Below are positions 15,314-24,017 of a DNA stretch of 34,699 nt, piece by piece. The stretch covers positions 1 to 34,699 of the IMG/VR virus record IMGVR_UViG_3300032220_001013; one strand, written 5' to 3'. Origin of the DNA: a virus. The notes below the pieces were generated by a model that was not told where the DNA came from, did no database searches, and saw only the letters and a list, made by a program, of their open reading frames with translations. The position numbers and the translations under genes are program-made. Position 1 is the stretch's first letter; every line of letters begins with the position of its first letter.

Positions 15314-15643
15314 ATGGGTATCAACGCCTTCACCAAGATGGGTAATACAGTGGCGTTTACCGCCTCCACAACTGCGCCCAGCCCGGTGCAGGCGTTATCC
15401 ACCAGCCTAGGTGGCAACCAGTACCGGATTATTAACGCCGGCACAGTCACGGTGTTTCTGGGGTACGGGTCAACATCAGCGGAGGCGAGCAACAATGCCG
15501 TGGTGGTTTCCTCGTCCCAGGCGGCTTTTCCCTTGCTTCCCGGCACTGACGAAATCCTTACCTTTGTGCCCAACGCTTACTTCACGGGCATTACGTCCAG
15601 CGGCACCGCGTCCATTTACATCACTCCCGGCGACGGGGTGTGA
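15314..15643 (+). CDS. Beta-rich structural protein, 109 aa, paralogue of the gene at 24386
   Basis: ATG 15314 after GGAGATAACC. The protein (FTKMGNTVAFTASTTAPSPV, NQYRIINAGTVTVFLGYGS, LLPGTDEILTFVPNAYFTG, ending YITPGDGV) is nearly all strand and uncharged. It shares with the protein at 24386-24733 the order MGNT, NQY, V-x-VG/GYG, PGT, VP.A.F, and the ending (V/I)TPG(E/D)G. Likely a small virion surface component, such as fibre cap or decoration. Confidence 0.65.
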   Translation: MGINAFTKMGNTVAFTASTTAPSPVQALSTSLGGNQYRIINAGTVTVFLGYGSTSAEASNNAVVVSSSQAAFPLLPGTDEILTFVPNAYFTGITSSGTASIYITPGDGV

Positions 15644-15646
15644 CCT

Positions 15647-16231
15647 ATGTTAAAGACCGTCAGCAGCGTCACCAATGCGATAGGCGCCCTTAACTACAAG
15701 GGCACATGGAATGCCTTGACCAATAGCCCGACGTTGACTTCGGGGGTTGGCACCAAGGGCGATTACTATGTGGTGAGCACTGCCGGTAGCACTAACCTTG
15801 ATGGCACTACCCTGTGGGGTGTGGGCGATTGGGCCGTGTTCAACGGCTCCATCTGGCAAAAGGTGGACGGTGGCGATACAACCACTGTGACCACGCTTAC
15901 TGTTACCGGGTTGACCGGTTACATGTACGCCAACAACACCTCGCCCGTTACCGCTTCAACCACGATCCCTAACGCCGGCCTTGCCAACAGCACGACGACC
16001 TTGGGAAACGCGACCCTTACCCTTGGTTCGACCACGACCAGTGTTGGGAACCTTACCCTCAACAATGTAAACGTGGCGTCCGGTAACGTTACATCGAACA
16101 ATGTCAACTTGACCGGCACGACTGCGGCCACCGCAACCTTTGCGACTGACAGTTTGCCTTTGGTTCCAGAGGGTTACATCACCATCCAGATAGGGGGTGT
16201 CAACAAAAAGATACCCTATTACGCGGTGTGA
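15647..16231 (+). CDS. Tail fibre-type protein, 194 aa
   Basis: Residues about 12-75 (LNYKGTWNALTNSPTLTSGV, GTKGDYYVVSTAGSTNLDG, WGVGDWAVFNGSIWQKVDGG) are a module that recurs in phage tail fibres and is rich in aromatic residues, probably sugar-facing. It is followed by a repetitive Asn/Thr/Leu shaft (TTLGNATLTLGSTTTSVGNL). The C-terminal end (YITIQIGGVNKKIPYY) is a compact strand. It lies downstream of the main fibre gene and may be a second receptor-binding fibre. Confidence 0.75.
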   Translation: MLKTVSSVTNAIGALNYKGTWNALTNSPTLTSGVGTKGDYYVVSTAGSTNLDGTTLWGVGDWAVFNGSIWQKVDGGDTTTVTTLTVTGLTGYMYANNTSPVTASTTIPNAGLANSTTTLGNATLTLGSTTTSVGNLTLNNVNVASGNVTSNNVNLTGTTAATATFATDSLPLVPEGYITIQIGGVNKKIPYYAV

Positions 16232-16234
16232 GCC

Positions 16235-16576
16235 ATGGATTTCGACACCCTGAGTATTGTGAAGTTTGGGGACAAGGACAGTCTCGGGGTTTTTCTATTC
16301 GAGAATGGGCGTCAGCACCAAGTTTTTCGTGAGTCATTTTTTGACCTAAACATCACTGTTCCGGCTTTTCCGTTGATTGATGCCGACCCTGACAACTTGG
16401 ATGATTGGTTGTTAGCGCACCAAACGGAGCATCAGGCGTTTGCCACACTTTTAGGTTTAGATAATCCCATAGATTTGCTAGATGTTGATTGGAATGATGA
16501 GGAAGATTTCTATGAGTGGCTTTCGGGTCATTTAGCCATTCATCAGCAAATCGCTACAGCTTTGGGGATAACGTAA
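16235..16576 (+). CDS. Acidic hypothetical protein, 113 aa
   Basis: ATG 16235, three bases after the fibre-type gene. It is strongly acidic with many Asp and Leu (DADPDNLDDWLLAHQTEHQA, LLDVDWNDEEDFYEWLSGHL). The two segments DDWLLAHQTEHQAFATLLGL and DFYEWLSGHLAIHQQIATAL look like an internal duplication of one helical unit (W-L--H---HQ--AT-LG). Function unknown; a virion or assembly partner by position. Confidence 0.65.
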   Translation: MDFDTLSIVKFGDKDSLGVFLFENGRQHQVFRESFFDLNITVPAFPLIDADPDNLDDWLLAHQTEHQAFATLLGLDNPIDLLDVDWNDEEDFYEWLSGHLAIHQQIATALGIT

Positions 16577-17131
16577 ATGGTGGCGGAAAATCCAGTTTTG
16601 AAGCCCCTGCCGGCCACTACGGGTCTTGGCGAAAAGGCTGCGCCCGCTGACGTAATGGGCGCCATGAACCGCGAGCGTGGTGGCGCTCCGACTACGACGA
16701 GCAATTCCGTGGATATTTTGCGCGAAGGGTTAATGGAGCAACTTGGCGATGAGCAACAAGTCCAGCAAGCGATTGCGGAGTTGGATAAGTTGTCGAGCGT
16801 CGGATTGAGCGGTTTAGTGCAAATTGGCAATACCGTTTTTCTTGTGAACAAGTTCGATAGCAACCGGAAGATGTTGCCTGTGGGCACTGCGGAAGTGCAC
16901 ATTTTTACTAATGAATCTTTGCAGGCCTTGGCGCAACGTTTGTTGGTTGGCGCTAACACTTTCCGTCAACTTGGGTATCGGCGCATTATTAGCTTCAGTA
17001 CCGACCCAGGCATCACGCGCGTTTTACAAGGTTTGCAACAACAAACGGGCGCTCAACTTCGTGTGACGCAAGATGTGCAAAACATGGGGGGTAACATGAC
17101 GCCCGTTTATCGCATTGAGGTGACACTCTAA
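16577..17131 (+). CDS. Hypothetical virion-associated protein, 184 aa
   Basis: Starts right after the preceding stop (TAAATG). The N-terminal 45 residues are probably disordered. Residues about 50-184 alternate helices and strands (LMEQLGDEQQVQQAIAELDK, VGLSGLVQIGNTVFLVN, VGTAEVHIFTNESLQALAQR, LGYRRIISFSTDP). The second half looks distantly like a GNAT-type alpha/beta fold, including an RRIISFS strand and a V-x-HIFT strand, but I see no clear acetyl-CoA loop. It leads the group of ejection-protein-like genes. Confidence 0.65.
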   Translation: MVAENPVLKPLPATTGLGEKAAPADVMGAMNRERGGAPTTTSNSVDILREGLMEQLGDEQQVQQAIAELDKLSSVGLSGLVQIGNTVFLVNKFDSNRKMLPVGTAEVHIFTNESLQALAQRLLVGANTFRQLGYRRIISFSTDPGITRVLQGLQQQTGAQLRVTQDVQNMGGNMTPVYRIEVTL

Positions 17132-18654
17132 TGGCGCTCATGGGCAAAAAACGTAGTCCCGGCGGTGGTGGTGGTCGTAGTGGTGGCGGTAAAGGAGCAA
17201 CCGTTTTAGTTGCTGTGGTAGCCGTTGCGGCAACTATAGTTGCAACACCTTTGGCTGGTGCCGCCGTTGGCTCAACGTTGCTTGGTTCAACTGCTGCTGC
17301 ATCTGTGGCAACCGGAGCCTTGTCGGGTGCGGCTGCTGGCGCTGCTGCCGGGGCTACGGCGGCGAGTTTGTCAGGGGGCAATTTGGGTGAAAGCGCGCTG
17401 CAAGGTGCTGCTGTGGGTGGCGTTGGTGGTGCGATTGGTGGTGGCGTGGGGGCTGCTATGCCGGCGGGTACTCCGGCGGCAGTGACGCAAGCGGCATCCG
17501 GCGCGGCGCGTGGTGCTGCTACATCTGCAATAACGGGTCAGGACGTTGGCACTGGCGCGTTGGCTGGCGGTGTCGCGGGCGGTTTAGCGGGTGGTGCTGG
17601 CTCTGCGTTGCAAGGTACTGTGTCACCGGAAGTTTTGGGTGCAGTAACGGGGGGCCTTTCAGGTGCCGGCGCAAGTGCTGTGAAGGGTGGCGATGTTGCG
17701 CAAGGTGCCTTGATGGGGGCGGCGAGTGGCGCAGCGGGGGCGGCGTTACAGCCGGTGCAGCAAGCCATAGGTTCTGCTGTTGGTGCGCCTTCTGCCCAGT
17801 CGGGCACTGGGGGATCGCCTGCACCATTTGCGCAAGAGGTGGTGCCTGGGGGCGAAGGGCCGGCGCGGCCATTGCAGCCGGGCGAGGAGTTACTGTCGGG
17901 CAACGTTGGTATTGTTGGCGTGCCCCAAGGTTACGGCGAAGCGCAGGGCCTTCCGAGTGTAAATCTTCCTCAGTTGCCTCAGTATGATCCTAACGAACCT
18001 CTGCCCATGCCGGAGCCTAGTGGGCAAGTCATTGAAGTTCAAAAGGAATTTGATCTTGCCGCCGGGCCAGACGTAGAGGTGGTGCCAGACACTCCTCAGT
18101 TTGCGTTGGCAGATGTGTACCAGCAAATCCCTGACATTCTGCGGTTTGTTGAGGCTGACATGGCGCGCACTCAACGGCGTGCTGCTGGCCAACCGTCAGC
18201 GCCTTCAACCGCTTCGCTCGGCTTTGGTGGTGGTGGGATGAGCGCGCAGGATCGTCAGATTGCCAATTTGATTGGTTTTTCGGCGGAAGCGCCGACTTCT
18301 CAGACGACATACCTTGGCGGTACTGGTGAAGCGCCGGGCCGGGCACGCGGCGGTGAAACCGGGGTTGGAGCCGCTGGTGAGGGTACCGGCGTTTCGGGCA
18401 CTGGCGAAGGCACTGGTGGTGGTAGGACGCCGACTTATGCAACTGCGTCGGGTACCTCGGGTTATCGTTCTCAACTGCCGGGTCTTTTGACCGGGTTCTC
18501 GCCTAGCAGTGGCGCGCTTGGCGGTTTTGCTAGTGGCGACCCTGAAGGATTTGCGCCTGCGCAGTTTGACGGTGGCGAAAGAAAGTTGAAACCCAAGCGC
18601 CCGGTGTGGAATATAGCGTCGTTGCGCGTCAAAGAAGATGAAGGGGTTGCCTGA
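17131..18654 (+). CDS. Gly/Ala-rich internal (ejection) protein, 507 aa
   Basis: After a basic start (MGKKRSPGGGGGRSGGGKGA) come about 200 residues of almost pure Gly/Ala/Val/Thr with glycine-zipper spacing (LSGAAAGAAAGATAASLSGG). Such segments can insert in membranes and are typical of podovirus ejection proteins that pass into the cell envelope. Residues 238-256 carry the motif VPGGEGPARPLQPGEELLS, which recurs in the gene at 19718. The C-terminal third is Gly/Thr-rich and disordered, ending in a basic KLKPKRPVWN segment. A channel or envelope role is inference. Confidence 0.7.
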   Translation: MALMGKKRSPGGGGGRSGGGKGATVLVAVVAVAATIVATPLAGAAVGSTLLGSTAAASVATGALSGAAAGAAAGATAASLSGGNLGESALQGAAVGGVGGAIGGGVGAAMPAGTPAAVTQAASGAARGAATSAITGQDVGTGALAGGVAGGLAGGAGSALQGTVSPEVLGAVTGGLSGAGASAVKGGDVAQGALMGAASGAAGAALQPVQQAIGSAVGAPSAQSGTGGSPAPFAQEVVPGGEGPARPLQPGEELLSGNVGIVGVPQGYGEAQGLPSVNLPQLPQYDPNEPLPMPEPSGQVIEVQKEFDLAAGPDVEVVPDTPQFALADVYQQIPDILRFVEADMARTQRRAAGQPSAPSTASLGFGGGGMSAQDRQIANLIGFSAEAPTSQTTYLGGTGEAPGRARGGETGVGAAGEGTGVSGTGEGTGGGRTPTYATASGTSGYRSQLPGLLTGFSPSSGALGGFASGDPEGFAPAQFDGGERKLKPKRPVWNIASLRVKEDEGVA

Positions 18655-19718
18655 TGCCTAGTCTTGCCAAGGTTTTGAAGACCGACGTTATGGCCGACCT
18701 TGATATGAGGGCGTTGGCGCAAGTGTTGCGTGCGCAGGGGCGTGGCCGTGACACGGTGTTGGCGCACATTACGCCGGCTGAAGCGCGTAAACTGAAGCGG
18801 GAAGGCGGCGCTGGCACGATCAATCCGGCGACGGGCTTGCCGGAGTTTCAGGAAGATTTTTCTTTTGCTGATTATGCGGAAGCCCCGGCGGCAGCCTTTG
18901 AACCGGAGAGTCAGTATCAGGCTTATGAAAGTCCTGTTTACAGCAGCGGTGAGTTCACGCAGTCGTTGGTTCCTGGCAGTGTTGGTGAGGCGACAGCGCA
19001 GCCCGGTGTAGAATACTTGTCGGCTCCTGCTGCGTTGCCAACCACCGCACGAGAAGTTTTTGACCGAGGTATTCCTGTTCCGCCCGTGCAACCTACTGGC
19101 GGGGCAGCGGAGGGTGCGGCCTTTTTGCAGAGTTTACGCGGCGAACAAATCCCGTTGGAGCAAATGCAACAGCCCGGCGGCGGTGGTTTTTTTGATCGCC
19201 TTGGTACTTCGCTGGAAAAGCAGTTGTCAGACCCGGCAACACTCGCGCGTTTGGGGTTAGGGCTTGGCGTCGGCGGTCTTGGCTTGTTGCAGCAGCAGCG
19301 TGCTACAGGCGCGGCGCGTCAGGCGAGGCGTGAAACCGCCAATATCGGCGCTCCGTACCGTGCGCAAGGGCAAGAACTGATCGCGCAGGCTCGCGCCGGT
19401 GAATTGTCCCCCGCTTCCATGCAGGCGTATCAGGCCGCACAGGCGCAGATTGCGCAGCAAACGGCGCGTCAGGGTGGTGTCGGTGCGGCGCAGGGCGCTG
19501 CAACGCTTGAACGGCTACGGGCGCAACTGCTTCAGAACCAGTATAACCTAGGGCTGAATGTCGCTAACATTGGCGACAGGTATTTGGCCGGCGCCATCCA
19601 AACTGGTCAGCAGGCAAACCAACAGCTTATGACCGCGACCAATCAATTCTATTCAACCTTGGGTAGCATGTTGTCTGGTCCCACGGGTCAAGCTGTGGCA
19701 ACCGCTGTGAGGGCATAA
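18654..19718 (+). CDS. Putative internal (ejection) protein, 354 aa
   Basis: Overlaps its neighbours at TGATG and TAATG. An N-terminal charged helix pair (DLDMRALAQVLRAQGRGRDT, HITPAEARKLKREGG) leads into a disordered middle with a degenerate copy of the shared ejection motif at residues 106-123 (VPGSVGEATAQPGVEYLS). A hydrophobic glycine-zipper stretch follows (LARLGLGLGVGGLGLL), then a long Ala/Gln-rich helical region to the end. This layout resembles internal proteins released with phage DNA. No enzymatic motif seen. Confidence 0.65.
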   Translation: MPSLAKVLKTDVMADLDMRALAQVLRAQGRGRDTVLAHITPAEARKLKREGGAGTINPATGLPEFQEDFSFADYAEAPAAAFEPESQYQAYESPVYSSGEFTQSLVPGSVGEATAQPGVEYLSAPAALPTTAREVFDRGIPVPPVQPTGGAAEGAAFLQSLRGEQIPLEQMQQPGGGGFFDRLGTSLEKQLSDPATLARLGLGLGVGGLGLLQQQRATGAARQARRETANIGAPYRAQGQELIAQARAGELSPASMQAYQAAQAQIAQQTARQGGVGAAQGAATLERLRAQLLQNQYNLGLNVANIGDRYLAGAIQTGQQANQQLMTATNQFYSTLGSMLSGPTGQAVATAVRA

Positions 19719-21706
19719 TGAGCGAAGCCATCGTTGCAGACATCCGCCGCATAGCGCAGGAAGAAGGCGTTGACCCTGACCTCGCCGTAAGGGTGGCAAA
19801 GCAGGAGAGTGGCTTCAGGCAAGACGCCACAAGTCGTGCTGGTGCGCGCGGTATCATGCAACTGATGCCGGATACTGCCAAAGAACTCGGCGTTGACCTT
19901 AATGATCCAATGCAAAACATTCGCGGTGGTGTGCGTTATCTCGGTCAACAGCAGCGCGCGTTTGGTTCTCCCGATTTGGCTTTGGCTGCGTACAATGCAG
20001 GGCCGGGGCGGGTGCGCGAGTATTTGCGCACTGGTCGTCAGTTGCCGCAAGAAACCAAAAATTACGTCAGCGCCCTTTCCGGCGCCGGTATATCTCCTGA
20101 TATTATGTCGGCTGAATACAGAACTGCCGCTGGCGACATTATTGTTCCCGGTGGCGAAGGACCACGCCGTACCGCGCCGGGCGAAGAACTTCTGTCGGCA
20201 GACGTGACTCCCACTACAGGGTTTACCCAGGCCGAGTTAGCGTCATTCAGCCCAGAAACGCGCGCGATTATTCAGCGTGGTGAAAGTCTGCGTGGTGACT
20301 TGGCGAAGGCCACAGAGGAAATTGCGCGACTAGCCGGCCAAAAAGAGGAAACTCTAACCGCTGGCGCGGCAAGGGCTGCAAGGCAATCTGCCGAAACGCA
20401 ACGCCGCGCGGTTGAGGAGTACGAAGCCAACAGGAAAATTGCTCCTGAGTTTGTGCCGACTCAAGAAACCGCTGGCGATATTGCGTCACTATTTGGTTTG
20501 ATTGGCGTTTTTGGAACGTTGGTTGGCGGTGGTGGCAAGCAGAACGCGGTTGCTGCAATGAACGCCATGACCGGCATGATGAGCGGTTGGCGGCAAGGTC
20601 GCCAAGACCTTTACAACCGTGAGCGGCAAATCTTTGACACTAACGTTCGGCAGTTGGAAGCGCGCAACGCGGAATTGCGCCGTAGCCTCGAAAGCAACTT
20701 GAAGTTAGCGCAAACCAATCTGGATGCGGCTTTGGCTAACATTCGGTCCGATGCGGCACGGCTTGGGTCTTCTATTTTGCTTGAACAGGCCCGTGCCGGC
20801 AATTTGCAGGGCTTGGTGCAATCCAACCAAGAGTTGCAGAAAATGCAATTTGAGGTGGAAAAGTATCGCCGCCAACAAACTGAACTTGTCGCAAGGCAAG
20901 AAGAAGCGGAGCGGCGCAGGCGTTTGGCGTCTGCTGGGCCTATGGCCGATCAAATTATGGAGCGTCAATCGCCCGAAGCGGCGCAACGCACTCGTGAACT
21001 ATTGTCTCGCACTGATTTGGGTGCGCGTGGTCGTCAAAATCTGGAAGCGTCTTATGCGGCCCTTGAGGGCAGTGAGCGTGTGGCGCGTAGTGTTTCACAA
21101 AACCAAGACGCAGTAGATGCGTTGGCATCTGCAATGAACCGTGTGCGAGCCGATCAGGTGGCGGGCTTGTTGCAACGGTTTTTTAATGGTCAATCTAATG
21201 AACAACAACTTTTCAATGGCCTTGATCGCGTTATTGACCAAGCCGGATTATCTGGCGACGTAGCATCACGCGCAAAAGTCATTCAAAAAGAATTGTTCTC
21301 GTTGGCGTTGTCGGATGCGCAAGCAACAGGTCGCCCAACGGTCTTCCTTGAACGTGCCTTGTCCGGCTTTTATGCGCAAAACTTGCGGCCAGAAACCTTG
21401 ATTGAACTGATCAAGGACCGCGCCAAAGAAGCGGTAACGCGCATCCCCAACGCTACATTGAGGCCGGATACCTTGACCAATTACCGTCAAGACTTCTCTC
21501 TGTTGGCGACGCCAAATGCCAACGAGTTTATGCGGCTGCACCCTGAACCTGAGAGTCGGCGTCGCAGCCGTACAACTCAACCGGCAGCGCCACCGGCAGA
21601 CCAGAGAAGCAGAGGATTGCAGGCCATAGAGCGCGCTCGCCAAGAATTAGGGCCGAATGCTTCGGATGATGATGTGGTGGCACGCGCAAGGGAACTACTG
21701 AGATGA
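19718..21706 (+). CDS. Ejection protein with N-terminal lytic transglycosylase domain
   Basis: A 662-aa protein. Residues 1-125 are a soluble lytic transglycosylase (SLT) domain: catalytic E30 in KQESGF, the GARGIMQLMP loop (42-51), and AYNAGPGRV (91-99). It would cut peptidoglycan strands so DNA can enter. Residues 143-160 hold the motif VPGGEGPRRTAPGEELLS shared with the gene at 17131. A glycine-rich hydrophobic patch near 255-285 and a long coiled-coil region (LEARNAELRRSLESNLKLAQ) follow. This resembles other virion-carried muralytic internal proteins in podoviruses. Confidence 0.9.
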   Translation: MSEAIVADIRRIAQEEGVDPDLAVRVAKQESGFRQDATSRAGARGIMQLMPDTAKELGVDLNDPMQNIRGGVRYLGQQQRAFGSPDLALAAYNAGPGRVREYLRTGRQLPQETKNYVSALSGAGISPDIMSAEYRTAAGDIIVPGGEGPRRTAPGEELLSADVTPTTGFTQAELASFSPETRAIIQRGESLRGDLAKATEEIARLAGQKEETLTAGAARAARQSAETQRRAVEEYEANRKIAPEFVPTQETAGDIASLFGLIGVFGTLVGGGGKQNAVAAMNAMTGMMSGWRQGRQDLYNRERQIFDTNVRQLEARNAELRRSLESNLKLAQTNLDAALANIRSDAARLGSSILLEQARAGNLQGLVQSNQELQKMQFEVEKYRRQQTELVARQEEAERRRRLASAGPMADQIMERQSPEAAQRTRELLSRTDLGARGRQNLEASYAALEGSERVARSVSQNQDAVDALASAMNRVRADQVAGLLQRFFNGQSNEQQLFNGLDRVIDQAGLSGDVASRAKVIQKELFSLALSDAQATGRPTVFLERALSGFYAQNLRPETLIELIKDRAKEAVTRIPNATLRPDTLTNYRQDFSLLATPNANEFMRLHPEPESRRRSRTTQPAAPPADQRSRGLQAIERARQELGPNASDDDVVARARELLR

Positions 21707-23175
21707 GCGACGCACTTCTTGATCGAGTTCTGGCGCCCGAATCAAGCCCCGACGCTTTGCTTGATAGGGTGATGGCACCAGAACCCGCGCAAGTGACGCA
21801 GCCTCAAGCACGCGGTCCTAGGTCTGTGCGCGAAGCCGTAAGCCCTGGTTTACGGATGCCGTCGCAAGCAACGCCAGAGTTTTACAAAGGCGCAACCGCT
21901 GGTTTCTTGGGCCAGGGCGGAGACATTATTGAGTTTGGCCGATACTCTGTGCCAGAGTTTTTTGGTGCACGACCAACACCAGCGCAGGAACGGCGCACTT
22001 ATCTTCCAACAACTGAAGATGTTACCCAGCGGCTTTATGGCGAACGTCCGTCAGGCGAGGCGGGGCAGTATCGCGGCTTGGGTGAAATGGTTGGCGGCGT
22101 TGTCGGTTTGCCAATCAAGGCTGGCGGCGCATTGTTGACCGGCTTGGGGCGGCGCGCTCAAGAAACATTAAGGCCAGGGCGTGTTGTTGAACAATTTGGC
22201 GAGCAAGCACCACAAACTTCACGTGCAGTTGAAGGGGTTGCCGGCGCCGCAAGGCCCCCTCAAGCGCCGCGCGTTACTGGTACTGTAAGTGATGTTGGCG
22301 AAGCTATTGAAAGAGGCGTTGGCGAGCGGCTTTCAAAACTGCGTGCCGAGAGAACGGACCAAGCCAATCAAGCCTTTTCGCGTTACTTCCGTGAGGGCGC
22401 TAAAGTCGAAGATGACATTATCCGTGACTATGCAACGGCACGTGATGACATTCTGAGGCAGAGCGGCGGGTCGATGGCACCGGATATGCAAGCCGTGTTT
22501 GACCAGAGTGTCAGTCGTTTGCAGCCCCGCGTTGTGAGAACGGCTGACGGTCAAGAACAGTTCATTAAGCCCAACATCGAAGCCATCGAACTAGAACGTC
22601 GCAGGCTGCGTGATATTGCGTTTGGTTATGGTGAAGAACGTTATTCGGCGGCGCAAAAGCAATTTGCTAGCGAGTTGGCGGATATGTTTGAGGGCATTAT
22701 CACAAATCGCGTTAAGTCAGGTGGCGACGCCATTCGCATTTACCGCGAGGTTTCCGAACCCATCAACCGCTATGCAACTGCGTTGGGCCAAAGGGTGACG
22801 CAACGGGCGGGTGAGTATTTGCCCGAAGTTCCAAAGATGGACCCTGCTCAGTTGCCGGGCCAATTCTTCAAAAGCCGTCGCTCAGTCCAAGAACTGAAAG
22901 AGTTCTCTGGGAACCCAGCGTTGGTTGAATCGGCTGCGCGCCGGCATGTGGGCAATGAAATTTCGGGCATGACGAAGCCGGAGCAAGTTCGGACGTATTT
23001 GCGGAACAATGAAGATTGGCTTCAAGAGGTTCCGGCAGTGCGGCAGGAGTTGAGCCAACTCGCGGATCGCTTGCAGCGTGGCGAAACAACACGTTCTTTA
23101 GCAAGGCTAGGGGCGGTGGGGCTTGGCGCTGGCGCTGGCGCAACAGGAATATCTCGTTTGTTAGGAGGACGATAA
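21703..23175 (+). CDS. Putative internal (ejection) protein with N-terminal tandem motif, 490 aa
   Basis: Opens with two copies of DALLDRV(L/M)APE at residues 3-13 and 17-27. A Pro/Arg-rich middle follows, then long charged helices (SKLRAERTDQANQAFSRYFR, RRLRDIAFGYGEERYSAAQK). The end is hydrophobic (SLARLGAVGLGAGAGATGIS), a possible membrane segment. It is the last large gene of the ejection-protein group. It shares ATGA with the transglycosylase gene and TAATG with the next gene. Role inferred from context. Confidence 0.65.
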   Translation: MSDALLDRVLAPESSPDALLDRVMAPEPAQVTQPQARGPRSVREAVSPGLRMPSQATPEFYKGATAGFLGQGGDIIEFGRYSVPEFFGARPTPAQERRTYLPTTEDVTQRLYGERPSGEAGQYRGLGEMVGGVVGLPIKAGGALLTGLGRRAQETLRPGRVVEQFGEQAPQTSRAVEGVAGAARPPQAPRVTGTVSDVGEAIERGVGERLSKLRAERTDQANQAFSRYFREGAKVEDDIIRDYATARDDILRQSGGSMAPDMQAVFDQSVSRLQPRVVRTADGQEQFIKPNIEAIELERRRLRDIAFGYGEERYSAAQKQFASELADMFEGIITNRVKSGGDAIRIYREVSEPINRYATALGQRVTQRAGEYLPEVPKMDPAQLPGQFFKSRRSVQELKEFSGNPALVESAARRHVGNEISGMTKPEQVRTYLRNNEDWLQEVPAVRQELSQLADRLQRGETTRSLARLGAVGLGAGAGATGISRLLGGR

Positions 23176-23327
23176 TGCCTTTGAAACTCGGCGGAAGCCA
23201 AGCGACCATCAGCAAGAACATCCGCAAGATGATGCGTGAGGGGTACAAACAATCTCAAGCTGTTGCGGCATCTTTGTCTTCAGCCAGAAAATCTAAAAAA
23301 CCGGCACGCCGCGCTGGTAGGAGCTAA
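23175..23327 (+). CDS. Small basic phage protein, 50 aa
   Basis: Starts on TAATG with an AGGAGG site 14 bases earlier. The protein ([20 protein letters not shown]...[20 protein letters not shown]) belongs to a recurring class of short phage proteins with an S-x-K-x-I-x2-L/M-x2-EGY-x-Q-x-QAVA pattern and a basic tail ([12 protein letters not shown]). Function unknown. Its last 35 bases are overlapped by the oppositely oriented HNH gene. Confidence 0.75.
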   Translation: MPLKLGGSQATISKNIRKMMREGYKQSQAVAASLSSARKSKKPARRAGRS

Positions 23328-23736
23328 TGCGGCCATGCTCACGCATATGGAGTACGCGCAAGTTTTCCAACCTATTGTCGGTTTTGATGCGATTTATGTG
23401 ATCAACGTGTTCCCATTTTTCCAGCTTGCGCCCCAAGTGCTGCTCCATAATCCATCGGTGTTCAAAATAGCGAACGCCATTGACAGTAATGCGGCGATAT
23501 TTATCGCAGTTATTTACGCGCTGATGTTTGGAATAACACTCTTGCGTGCAAAACTTTTTGGTTTTCTCTTTGGATTTCGGGCAGCGGAAAACCGTTTGGC
23601 AACTCAAGCACTTAATGGAGCCTTTTTGATATTCAGCGTCAACTCGACACCGTTGAGAGCAAAATTTCGCTTTGTATTTGCGATATGTTTTGACTTCAAA
23701 AGAAGATGTGCATTGTTGGCAAATCAACGTAATCAT
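23293..23736 (-). CDS. HNH homing-type endonuclease with two zinc fingers
   Basis: A 147-aa protein read against the surrounding late genes. Two zinc-finger-like blocks are seen: C6/C9 with C26/C30, and C43/C46 with C63/C67. An HNH nuclease follows: [20 protein letters not shown] with H110, D112, H113, then N121 in [12 protein letters not shown]. This is the layout of free-standing phage HNH homing endonucleases. It is more AT-rich than its neighbours and overlaps the end of the 50-aa gene, fitting insertion between two ordinary late genes. No intron boundary is apparent. Confidence 0.9.
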   Translation of the reverse strand: MITLICQQCTSSFEVKTYRKYKAKFCSQRCRVDAEYQKGSIKCLSCQTVFRCPKSKEKTKKFCTQECYSKHQRVNNCDKYRRITVNGVRYFEHRWIMEQHLGRKLEKWEHVDHINRIKTDNRLENLRVLHMREHGRISSYQRGVPVF

Positions 23737-23770
23737 GCGGCACTTGTAGCCGCAGAATCAGGCGGTTGCA

Positions 23771-23977
23771 ATGGCTAAGAAGCCCAAAGGCCTTAACGCT
23801 GACCTTGAAGCGGCTGTGGCACAGCTTCTCAAGGAGGTTATGGCTGACCCGACGGCATCCCTGACCGACAAGACCAAAGTGATTGACCGCGCCATTAACC
23901 TCGAAAAGATCAAACAGAAGATTTCTGATGATGAATGGGGTTCGGGCTTCACGAATACTGATGACGAAGAAGCGTAA
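23771..23977 (+). CDS. Small acidic helical protein, 68 aa
   Basis: ATG 23771. The protein reads ADLEAAVAQLLKEVMADPTA, SLTDKTKVIDRAINLEKIKQ and a D/E-rich end WGSGF....DEEA. Short proteins of this form are common in podovirus genomes between virion and lysis genes. I know of no proven function. On composition it is soluble and helical, possibly dimeric. It resumes the rightward operon after the HNH insertion. Confidence 0.7.
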   Translation: MAKKPKGLNADLEAAVAQLLKEVMADPTASLTDKTKVIDRAINLEKIKQKISDDEWGSGFTNTDDEEA

Positions 23978-24017
23978 ATGTTGTATGGCTTACGTTCCAA
24001 AATAGGGAAACATAGCC

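Noticed and set aside
23236-23778. A 180-codon rightward hydrophobic frame
   Set aside because: It is the antisense of the HNH gene, whose zinc fingers and HNH residues are clear.
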